Positions 27,901-39,900 of a stretch of DNA of 64,000 bases are shown here, one piece after another (the stretch's first letter is position 1; every line of letters starts with the position of its first letter). A program made the position numbers and the translations under genes. The stretch is from Lepidurus packardi (lineage: Eukaryota > Arthropoda > Branchiopoda > Notostraca > Triopsidae), in the NCBI GenBank assembly GCA_023053545.1, contig JAKZAN010000005.1, positions 12,400,001-12,464,000 of the forward strand, read 5' to 3'. A model generated the notes under the pieces. The model ran no database searches and had not been told where the DNA came from. It worked only from the letters and a program-made list of their open reading frames with translations.

Positions 27901-30900
27901 TTTGATTTTCGCTACCCAATCCAATTTTTTTAGCTAATTTAGAAGCTGTTATGTCCTTTCTGTCATTTTCGAATTTCTCTCGAATTTTCTCGGCTCAAAT
28001 AGTTTATTTGTTCGAATTTTGGTAAGTAAGACCGACAATTTCTTTGATTTTCGCTACCCAATCCAATTTTTTTAGCTAATTTAGAAGCTGTTATGTCCTT
28101 TCTGTCATTTTCGAATTTCTCTCGAATTTTCTCGGCTCAAATAGTTTATTTGTTCGAATTTTGGTAAGTAAGACCGACAATTTCTTTGATTTTCGCTACC
28201 CAATCCAATTTTTTTAGCTAATTTAGAAGCTGTTATGTCCTTTCTGTCATTTTCGAATTTCTCTCGAATTTTCTCGGCTCAAATAGTTTATTTGTTCGAA
28301 TTTTGGTAAGTAAGACCGACAATTTCTTTGATTTTCGCTACCCAATCCAATTTTTTTAGCTAATTTAGAAGCTGTTATGTCCTTTCTGTCATTTTCGAAT
28401 TTTCTCGGCTCAAATAGTTTATTTGTTCAAGTTTTTGTAAGTAAGACCGACAATTTCTTTGATTTTCGCTACCCAATCCAATTTTTTTAGCTAATTTAGA
28501 AGCTGTTATGTCCTTTCTGTCATTTTCGAATTTCTCTCGAATTTTCTCGACTCAAATAGTTTATTTGTTCGAGTTTTGGTAAGTAAGATCGACAGTTTCT
28601 TTGATTTTCGCTACCCAATCCAATTTTTTTTTACAAATTTAGAAGCTGTTATGTCCTTTCTGTCATTTTCGAGTTTTCTCGGCTTAAATAGTTTATTTGT
28701 TCGAGTTTTTGTAAGTAAGATCGACAATTTCTTTGATTTTCGCTACCCAATCCAATTTTTTTAGCTAATTTAGAAGCTGTTATGTCCTTTCTGTCATTTT
28801 CGAATTTCTCTCGAATTTTCTCGGCTCAAATAGTTTATTTGTTCGAATTTTGGTAAGTAAGATCGACAGTTTCTTTGATTTTCGCTACCGAGATTGACAA
28901 TTAGTCAAAAGACAGTAAGGTGGAGCACAGTTTAGTTGTTTAAGTAGTTCGTGATTACTGATTTCAAAGCAAGATTAGCATGGATAGAGCAGATGGTTTG
29001 ATTGACTTTGATTGGCTTTGTGACGGTTAAAAAGGCCTTCAACTTTTGTTAAAATATTCCTCTTTTTAGTAGCGTTAGGCAAGCTTAGAATTAGATTCCT
29101 CCGAAGTCAAGCGCCAATTCTGACTAGAGTTGAACCAATCACGCCGAACTGATTGCCTATTTTGTAGATGGCAGAGGAAGCTCACAGGATGGTATAGACT
29201 CTGAAAAGATTCTTCCTTTCCGATTCCCTAGCTTTTGACTAATATTTTTTCCTTCACTAGACGAACCAGGAACAGGTTTCCAGGATTTTCGCCTTTTCAA
29301 AGCCCAGAAATCGAGGCAGGAGTTGAATGTACTACTTCAATGGAGAAAGATCGCAGCAATAAGAAGATTTGGAACTTATTTTTTTTATTTTTTAACAAAA
29401 TACCCAAGGTTCAGGCAGCTGCTGACCATCGGGAGTTTTTCCCGTGATTTTACTCAAGTGTTTCGCATCAGGAATCTCCCAAAACCAGTAGTTAGCCTCA
29501 CTTCGAGTACTTAAGGGAGCAATGAGACCACTTCTTTCTACAAAACTAGGTCATTAATCTCTCTCTATCTCTGTGTCTATCCGTAAGAATATTATAGAAT
29601 ATTATAATAATATAGAATAAATATTCTATAAGAATATTATAGAATAGTATAATAATATAGATTATAACAAGCAATGGTATTAAGAAAATATAATATCATA
29701 AAGAATAAAATATCCCTATAAAGAATACATTTGTTCTCATACTTGAGTTCAACTCACGGCGCTTGCACGCGTGGGCTCAACCGAGCAGACGGAAATTACG
29801 AGGAACAAGACGCCATTTTGTTCGCTTGACAAACTCACGTTGGGGGCGACAAGCCTTTTGATCAGTGACCCTGTGAACAGAGTTTTCTTGGGGTTTTGAA
29901 TTAAACGGAGTAGGAAAGGGATGCCTCCTATCTTTGTGACAAAAGTTGTAAATTCCTTCTCGGCCGCTGAAAGAGTGCCACAAGAAGACAACAAAGAAAG
30001 GCCTCTGTTTCTCTCTCGAGTGAAATCCTATTTTCCTTTCAAAGTCAAAGTAAAAGCAACAGAAACATCAAAGGCCCCACTTGCCTAGAGATCCGTGACT
30101 TGGAAATTCCTTTTCTTGCTCATTCCCTGCAATCAAAGCTTAAAGTCAAAGCTTAACGAAGGTAAAGTTACCTACAGATCTATTATTAATCCTCCAAAGA
30201 TAAACTTCCCTAAACACTACTTGTGGCCCAAAATAGCTGCGAGTTTGGAATAATAGTCTAGAAACTGTCCGCTTTAAGCAGGTCCTACTTAAGAAATTAA
30301 TACAAATTAATCTGACAACTTAACCTTCTTTTCTATACTTTTATATCAGATTTACTCTTCTAAGAGCACACTTATATGCCAAGTTAAGCTTATTTTTACC
30401 TTTGTAGGGGTTAAGTGATGGGTTTGGCATGGCTAGGTGAAATTTGCTTCAATCAAGAATCACTTTTCAACAGATCAACAACAACAGCAGCCTGGAGGCA
30501 CTAAAGTCAGTTTGTTTTTAAGCCCGGCTTGAATAACATTCGTTTTAACTAGGCCAGTGCCATCTATGTTAGGCGTCCTCAGTCGTTCGGAACGCGGGAG
30601 AACTGGGCGAACGGAATTTAACGGCGTGGGCTTGTAACGTTTTTTTTGTCCCCGCTTGTATCGTTTGGGACCAGTAACTTTCGAAAGTGACCAGAAAAAG
30701 CGAGCGTGCAAGAAAAAGATTTACTACAAAGGGTCCAAACTTACCACATTGACGAAATCCTGGAAAGTAATGGCCGTCGTGCGGCGTTCAGCAGCTTTTT
30801 CTTCCAATTGCTGGACTTTGTGTGGATCGACTTGGCTGAGGAACTCGGGCGTCGTGAGAGCGAGCCGAAAATCGTCCCAAGGTATTTCCCCAAAGCCTTC

Positions 30901-33900
30901 TGGATCAAACTGTGAAAAAGCCGAGTTATTATAAAATAAGACCAAGTTTTATACTTCTAGTTCTAAAAAAAATGTCATAAAACCTCCAGGAATGTTGTGT
31001 TCAAGTCCTTTTTTATGTTTAGCTTGATCAAGTTGGAAGGCGTTTCTTTTTGCTCTATCCTTTTTACTCATTCGTATCCTATCTTGTACTTGACCGCGTT
31101 TCGGTTTATATAACTCGCTGAGCTGCAAGGTTTTTGCTCCGTTATATATATATATCACGCTCGCCTAGTCAAAAGCCCATGTTGTCTTGCCCCAGATGAA
31201 CGTTTCCATTAACCGCATACTTACCTTGCACACTTGGGTGCTCAACGTGGAAAAGTCTTTTTAGTTCGTTGATCTTTTTACCTTTACACAACACGCCTTG
31301 TTCTCATGTTCTCACCCGCATATAGGACACTTGTCCAATTCTTCCTGCTCACTAATTAATTCAAAATGGCGTTGGACGACTTTGGACAACGTGACTTTTG
31401 GACGATTTTCCAAGCGCTGGAACGGTTTTGAAGCATATTAATCATTCCAGCTCTTTGCAAGAGGATAACGTACAATACTTCTCAAACTTGATGAGATAAA
31501 TTGAGATAAATTCAGTTTCAGCTCAAAAGACGTTAACTTGCAGCAGTTGGACCAATTTGAATTCAAAAAAGCGAACTCCTAACACGCAAACCGCGAATCG
31601 CGAATGACGTGTCGTTACATCCCTAAACATTTGGTATTTTTGTTTGAGTTTAAGGTTTGAAACAATGTTAAGAATCTCTCCGCGTTGTAATTCCTAACTT
31701 TTTTATCTATATTTGATGCCAAGAAGCAACGTTGTGGGTTAGTTTGGAAAAATTCTTGAAAAATACTTGTTGGGCGTTCGGGAACTAAGGAGATCGAAAT
31801 GGGAATGGCTGGTAATACTGTTACTGCCAACAACATGTGGGTTTTCCTTTTTCTCCCTCGTTTTCCAATTCTCGATGGTAGAAACTCGCAATTGCGGAGG
31901 GGGGAAGGGATTTTCTTGACTTTGATTTCTTGTCTGAGAAATTCCGTTGCTCGGACAACGACAGGTCGGGAAAACCGAGTACTCTAATCGTATCTCGTGC
32001 CAGTGATATGTATTTATCCTTGCTTTTCCCCTTCCTTTCTTTCTGTTTGCTTTTTAGATTCTTCAATTTCAAGGTGTAGGCTATCACGCCTTTGGGGAGA
32101 AAGGGAAACCCATTTGCGTGACTGCAAAGTAATTACTGCGAGTTCCACCGCCAGCTGCTCCAATGTTTGGCGCACAATGTGGCGTACAATGTACTAAACG
32201 AGATTCGTGCTGAAATGACTTGCTAATGAACTCATTTGCTTGATTCGCTTAATTTGCTCGGTGAGCATTTACAGAATATGGGATTACTTACAGTTTGTTT
32301 ACCATTTTTCTCTGAATTTTTGAGCTGAAAAAATTCCAGAAAAACGAACTTACTTTGGGGGGAATCTTCTTCCTTTCCAAGTAAACACAGAAAGGCTCTC
32401 GGTGGAAGCTTCACGGAATTACACCACTTTCCACTATGTACTATCCCTCTATACTAACACTCCACACTATCCAACGCTAAGCCCGGTACTCGAGGACTAC
32501 GAGAAGACGACTGAAATGACCAAGAGCTCTTGCAGCAAAGGTGCTGGTACACACCATGTACGTTTATATGTGGTGTTTGGTCAACTCTCTTACGTGTGGA
32601 CGTTAGCAGGCTGTTGTTGGAAGCGTCTTTTACCTTTTCTCACGAGAACCACGGAACCGCGACGTTAGGAAAAAAAGACTTTCGCAACGGCCAAACCCAT
32701 CAAATTGGTCCTATAGGTGTGTGCTTTACAGCTTTCTGCTTTCTTTTGGCTTTTGGCTGTGTGTTCCTTCAAGCTGATCGCAACAACAGGCTAACACATT
32801 ACACGAGCCAAAGAGATCGGTTCCATTTGTTCGGTGACAGATGTTGATCGCCGTGTGGTGATCCTGCGATTGTCCTTTACCGATGTTCTGCTTGGGCAGC
32901 ACGTAAATCTTAAATGTACGGCGTGTCAACATTGATCGCTACATCGACATTGTAATTCATTGGGCACTTTGCCATCCATTGCACTGACACAAGGTCGTAG
33001 TCATCGTTCCACCTAATCATCTAATCGTTCCACCTAATCATCGTTCAGCTGTTGAGCTAGCTTTTGCAAGCAAGACGTACGGAATATCGAAATGAATCGC
33101 TCGGATCTTCTTCATCTACATCACGTCATGAACTCTACAAGTACGTCGTTCATTCATTTGGTACTTGGCCGATCTAATCATCGTTCAGCTGTTCACCGGA
33201 CTTCGCAAGTCCGATGTTCTACTTGAGGAACATCCAACTGAATCACTCGGTGATTCTTCTCGACTCTACACCATTCTATCATTGATCCATACAACTACGC
33301 CTTTCATTCGTTGGTACTTCGCCATCTGTTGAACTCTTTAGATGACCTAATCATCGTTCGGCCGTTCAGTTGACTTTTAAAGTCCGATGTTCGACTTGGA
33401 CAAGACATGCGGAACATCGAAATGAATCGCTGGGATCTTCTTCTCGACTCTACAACATTCTATCAACGATCACCTTTCATTCGTTGGTACTTCGCCTTCC
33501 GTGTTCTTTAGATGACCTAATGACGTCGTTCAACAGTTCAGCTGACTTTGAAAGTCCGATGTTCGACTTGGACAAGACATGCGGAACATCCAAATGAATC
33601 GCTCGGATCTTCTTCTCGACTTTACAACATGCTATCAACGATAACCTTTCATTCGTTGGTACTTCGCCATCCGTTTAACTCTTTAGATGACCTAATCACG
33701 TCGTTCAACAGTTCAGCTGACTTTAAAAGTCCGATGTTCTACTTGGACAAGACTTACGGAACATCCAAATGAATCGCTCGGATCTTCTTTTCGACTCTAC
33801 ACCATTCTATCATTGATCTCTACAACTACGCCTTTCATTCGTTGGTACTTCGCCATCCGCTTAACTCTTTAGATGACCTAATGACGTCGTTCAGCCGTTC

Positions 33901-36900
33901 AGTTGACATTTAAAGTCCGATGTTCGACTTGGACAAGACATACGGAACATCCAAATGATTCGCTTGGATCTTCTTCTCGACTCTACACCATTCTATCATT
34001 GATCCCTACATCTACGCCTTTCATTCGTTGGTACTTCGCCATCCGTTCAACTCTTTAGATGACCTAATCACCGTTCAGCCGTTCAGTTGACTTTGAACGT
34101 CCGATGTTCGACTTGGACAAGACACGCGGAACATCCAAAAGAATCGCTCGGATCTTCTTCTCGACTCTACACCATTCTATCATTGATCCCTACATCTACG
34201 CCTTTCATTCGTTGGTACTTCGCCATCCGTTTAACTCTTTAGATGACCTAATCATCGTTCAGCCGTTCAGTTGACTTTGAAAGCCCGATGTTCGACTTGG
34301 ACAAGACATACGGAACATCCAAATGAATCGCTCGGATCTTCTTCTCGACTCTACAACATTCTATCAACGATCACCTTTCATTCGTTGGTACTTCGCCTTC
34401 CGTGTTCTTTAGATGACCTAATGACGTCGTTCAACAGTTCAGCTGACTTTGAAAGTCCGATGTTCGACTTGGACAAGACATACGGAGCATCCAAATGAAT
34501 CGCTCGGATCTTCTTCTCGACTCTACATCATTGATCTCTCCAAATAGGTCGTCATTCATGTGGTATTTGGCCATCGATTGGCGCTCTAATGAGACAAGGT
34601 GACGACCTGAAACATCACTCAGCTGTTGCAATAGGTTTCTCCAACTTCAACAGTCTACTTCCCCTGATCCTAAAAACGCGGAAACGAAAAGGCACCAACA
34701 CAACACAGCTATGTCGTGAGTGGTATGCGGAAGGGGACACGCGGTTTGGGGGCGCGGAATGTTGGACACAATGAAGCAATACAATCTAAAAGGGAGGAAA
34801 AACTCTTAACTTTCGAACGAGTTGAACAGAACTATAAAATTTTCAAACCCTTTTCCCGAGCTTCCGATCCACAAGCCAAGAAAAGAGGGTTAACAAACGA
34901 AACACGGAACAGCAAAATAGCATTCCACTGGAGCAGCTGGCCAAGAATGAAGAATGCTTCAATGGACATCGTATGTGGTAAACGCGTGCCTGAACGAAAA
35001 TTTCCGTTTTCCCCCTTTTTGTCCAGCCTTTCAGGGGACTAATAATAAGAACACAACAATCAAAAATCCTTTTCCCCTATGCTTAACTCCGTACCGCGTG
35101 CGTCTCCTAAACGTAGCCTACAGTACCCATAAGGTTTTCATTGTAGCAGCGCCCAGGCAAATAGAAACCGGCTCAACAATGAAAACCTCTCTGCCTCCAG
35201 ACGGTATAGTACTAAAACTCCCATTTAACCCACTTTGTTCGAAAGAAATAGCCACTTCGACCATCACTGGGTGGGAGGATTTCACTGGGGACAGACGGAA
35301 CCTTTTCTGTCCACTCGTCCCCATGATTACTGTATTGTTGGGGCGCTAAGAAGATGGTATTGTTCCAATTTAGGATGGGCCATCGCCTTTTCTTGCCACA
35401 AATCTGAGGTCTTCCCTGCTCCCTTTTAGTCTTTTCCTTTATCTCGCTTTGAACTCTTCTTTCAACTTCTTTTCAATGAGTGGGAATTCCATCGCAGAAT
35501 AGAAATTGGACAGTTTTCACTTACCTTGTCGAAGAGTTGTCTCCATTTCTAGAAAGAGAACAAGAAAAGGAACCGGGTTAAGATTAGCAAAATTGTATTT
35601 TTAAAATTAAAATAGTTTGAAAACTATATTTTGCTGCAACTTAATTACAGTAGATACGACTTATTGGGATCACTGGTTTAGAATCAGCCGCTTTGTGGAA
35701 TCAGATTTTAAAGGGCCGATTCAAAATGATCGAATTCATAGCATTTCAATCGGTTATTAGAATCACACTGTCGGATTTCCAATTGTCGGATTCCAATCAA
35801 TTTCCAAAGAATCTTCACACGTACAGTTACGAAACTTCATCAGTGATTGCTACATGGACTTGGCATATCGACCAATGACATTGCTTTTAAGTCGTTTTGA
35901 CCGGCCCTGCCTACTGTTACGCGTAGGGGAAAATCCCTTCTAAACTCCCCAGTCAACTAAATGAGAAGGTTATTCAATTGAGTAACCAGTTCCTGTAATT
36001 GACTGGGAAAGTTAGAAGGAATATCGTGTTGAGAACCCTGCTTAGCGTTGGAGTACGCTTCAAGGCGTAGTGTTAGTTGGGTTTAACGTTTAACGTTTGT
36101 TCTATGTTTTTGCATAACAGATCATGATCATCTGTCACGACATTTGGGTACAATTTGGGGTTCTAGTGCCCTATTCCTTCTCTGAAAGCAAATGCGTTTC
36201 TGTTTTTCCTTTAACTTACTGTTCTTTTTCCAAATACAGTAGATGCCGCTTATGGTGATCACTGGTTATTACAACAGGTTCTCCAGTTTCGGAACTCGGA
36301 GATAAAAGTGACACTACTGTGTATTATTGTGGCAAAACGTTCTCCGGGAAAAAGAATGACAAACGGGTGTCACTCCAGTTCAAAATTGGTTGTTGGATTG
36401 GAAATGCATTAGGTTAGGATAGCTTAGGTTAGGATAGCTTAGGTTAGGTTAGATTAGATTAGATGAAGTTTAATTGAGTGACAAGTTCCTTTAGTGTTAC
36501 GCTTAGGGGGAAATCGCTTCTAAACTCCCCAGTCAACTAAATGAGAAGGTTATTCAAATGGGTGACCAGTTCCTGTAATTGACTGGGAAAATTAGAAGGG
36601 ATATCGTGTTGTGAACCCTGCCTAAGCGTAGGAGTAGGCTTCAAGGCGTAGTGTTAGTTGGGTTTAACGTTGGGTTATATAAAAACGGCTGCGAACAAGA
36701 AAAGAGTTGACTTAAAGGGAAAAGAGATGTTGCGGCTCATTGAAACTTATGACGAGTTCAATTTCAAAGATTGGCCACAAAGGGAAGCGGCCGTTAAGTT
36801 AAGCATTCCTCAGTCATCTCTATCAAAATTGTGGAAAATCATTACGAACTATACAGTAGTAGGTGTAGTGAATCTAGAAAAAGGAAACTTAGGAAAGTGT

Positions 36901-39900
36901 CAAGAAGTACACGATGCTTTGTTTCATTGCTTTAAACTAGCCTGTTAGTCTCGCGCGCCGATCAATCGTAGCATTTCAATTTTCATTTATTAGAATCTCC
37001 ACTTAGTAGAATCACTATTCACTTGACAAACTGTGATCACACCAAGCGGCATCTCCTGTAACTGACGCAAAAATAGAAAAAATCTGCCAAGGCTCAAATC
37101 TCTTTTATCTCCGAAATCTGAACACTGTACCATCCTCCCCTCTGGACGATAACATTTAACCGAGTTAACAATGAATGTACTGGATCTCTGAACAATGAAT
37201 GTACTGCATCTGAATCTACTGTAGAATCTATTATTCAAAGCCTTCCGCAACAATGAAATAAATAATACTCTTATGTTCTAAAAGAATCTCTACCCAATTT
37301 TCCGAGTTAACAATGAATGTGCTGCATCTGAATCTACTGTAGAATCTATTATTCAAAGCCTTCCGCAACAATGAAATAAATAATACTCTTATGTTCTAAA
37401 AGAGTCTTTACGCAATTTTCCGAGTTAACAATGAATGTACTGGATCTCTGAACAATGAATGTACTGCATCTGAATGTACTGTAGAATCTATTACTCAAAG
37501 CCTTCCGCAACAATGAAATAAATAATACTCTTATGTTCTAAAAGAGTCTTTACCCAATTTTCCGAGTTAACAATGAATGTACTGGATCTCTGAACAATGA
37601 ATGTACTGCATCAGAATGTACTGTAGAATCTATTACTCAAAGCCTTCCGCAACAATGAAATAAATAATACTCTTATGTTCTAAAGGAGTCTTTACCAATT
37701 TTTCTACAAGGTTTTCTACATGATCTGCAGACAACGTACTGTACGTCAAATGTTGGATTTCGCCCATTCTTGCCGCTAGGGAGCGAATTTGGTAAAGATA
37801 GTACGACTGTCTATAGTACGACTCGCCGTGACAGCATAAGATCAAAATGTCTAAATCTCCTTGGCGTGGAAGCCTCAGTTATAGTCAGCTTTCAGCCCGT
37901 CATTTCTTCAGCTGCAGTAATGTTAACTTAGACCTTAGACTGAGCCAGAAAGGCAATCTTGGGGGCAAGATAGCGAGGGGGCTTTAAAAAATATTCTTTT
38001 TCGATTTCTTGGAAAGACATTTGGCCTCTTCGTGTGGATAGCACTATTGTAATTCCTCGATAAACAAGTCAGACGGAGTCGGAAGCAATTTTAAGGACTG
38101 TCCCAAGTTCTATCATATTACTGTTAGGAAAATTTCCTTTTCCGCGATGCGACTGTCAGGTACGGTTAGAAGGTTGTTTGGTTTGTGGCTGCAGTGCTAT
38201 ATAGCACAGCTCTAGTGCGCAGTAATTCTGCAGCATTACGAAAATTCCGAGGACTTCAAGCCGAGAGAGAACGCAGAAGAAAACACAATTATGCTCGCAG
38301 ACATACAAATGCACGTGTTTTGGCTTAGCCACCGAGAGATGGCTTCTAGCCATTGGGCGGAAGAAATGTTCCGTGCTTCACTGCATCGGTTTCTGTGGCC
38401 CTGACAAACAACTTGGCCTGTCGTGTAAAGTGACGGATCCGTCAGTCTCCTGAAGGGAGCTGAGGCAAATTTGACTGAAAACCGTATCAAGTTAAGACCG
38501 AATAGCACTTCACACCCCTGATGGTGACGCCAGATAAACACAAAACGAGCTATTCACTTTATGTTCGTACAAACAAAGAACGTTAGGTTAAGTTAGATTG
38601 AGCAATCTCGTAACGTTCTTATCTTCTTCGGAAGTCTACTTTCATTGTTGTTTTCTTCATGGTCGCCATGTTCGTTTTCACTAGTCGTCAAGTTCATATT
38701 GAAAGTAACAAATGGTTTCGATATGAACAGGTTATAAATCGATTTACAAAGGTTAGGTTAAGTTAGATTGAGCAATCTCGTAACGTTCTTATCTTCTTCG
38801 GAAGTCTACTTTCATTGTTGTTTTCTTCATGGTCGCCATGTTCGTTTTCACTAGTCGTCAAGTTCATATTGAAAGTAACAAATGGTTTCGATTATAAATC
38901 GATTTACATTGTTAAATCGATTTACAGGGGTGTGAGGAGGTATTCGGTCTGAACTTGATACCGTTTTCAGTCAAATTTGCCTCAGCTCCTACAGTGACGG
39001 ATCCGTCACGTTACACGACAGACCAGGCTGTGACAAGGTAGATTTGCCCCCAAGTCCGACCAAGTTGTTGTTGATGTTGATGTTGATGCTACTGCGCTCG
39101 ATGATCAATTCAAGTGTCGTACTCTGACGTTCTCCCACTCGCAAAGAGAACTCATTCCAACCAGACTCGGACGAAACACTTGGAATCACACAGTAAAAAC
39201 CAAAATGTCTTCTTTATCAAGTTAAGGCATGGGTTTCATGCCCTCAGCTGCCAAGACGAGCCAATAAAACAGCGGTTCAGAGACCTATTTGGTATTGTTT
39301 ATCTGTCTGAAGTTGTTTGACGCCGCCAGGTTGCGTTACACGCAGAATGCTATGCTTCCAAGCCGTACTCCCATAAGGCCACAGTATACAGGTTTAACCG
39401 TTTGCATATAGTCAAAACCCAACCTGTACAAACCACAGCGTTGCCAGATCGTGTTAAAATAAGTTGAGGTCTATGGAAAAAGCGGGGAAATTAAAAATGT
39501 TAGGTTAGGTTAGGTTAAGTTAGATTAGGTTATACTAGTTTTAGTAGTCAGAAAAGCATAATTATCGTAGCACACTAAAGGCCTTACTCTTATAAGCACC
39601 AATTTTGTCATCAAGTGGCAACGCTGTAAGAACTTTCCCCTATCCTGGTTTGTCCAGGTTGGGTTTTGGCTATATGCTAACCGTTTAGGCAGTGAGGTTT
39701 CATTGTTCACTTATTTGGCCGTGGCTGCTACAATGAAAACCAATATACTGTGGTCAAGGCTCCCATACTCTTTTTCTTCGTTAAGGAGAGAGGGAGTTTA
39801 ATGTACCATAGCCGCGTTCCAACAGGTTACCAGTTTCGGAACTCGGAGATAAAAATGACAGTAGTGTGTATTACTGTTGCAAAACGTTCTCCGGAAAAAG

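Noticed and set aside
29749-29994. Candidate rhomboid exon on the minus strand
   Set aside because: The segment with splice-like borders has a stop in the phase required after exon 3; the true next exon was found at 2600-2488.
31195-31260. Minus-strand donor-like CAAGGTAAGTATG as an extra rhomboid exon
   Set aside because: Exons 2 and 3 join directly to a complete EF-hand; no good acceptor lies upstream of this donor.
33370-34498. Several ~75-codon frames with the same peptide
   Set aside because: They arise from the ~180-bp array and are not maintained between all units.
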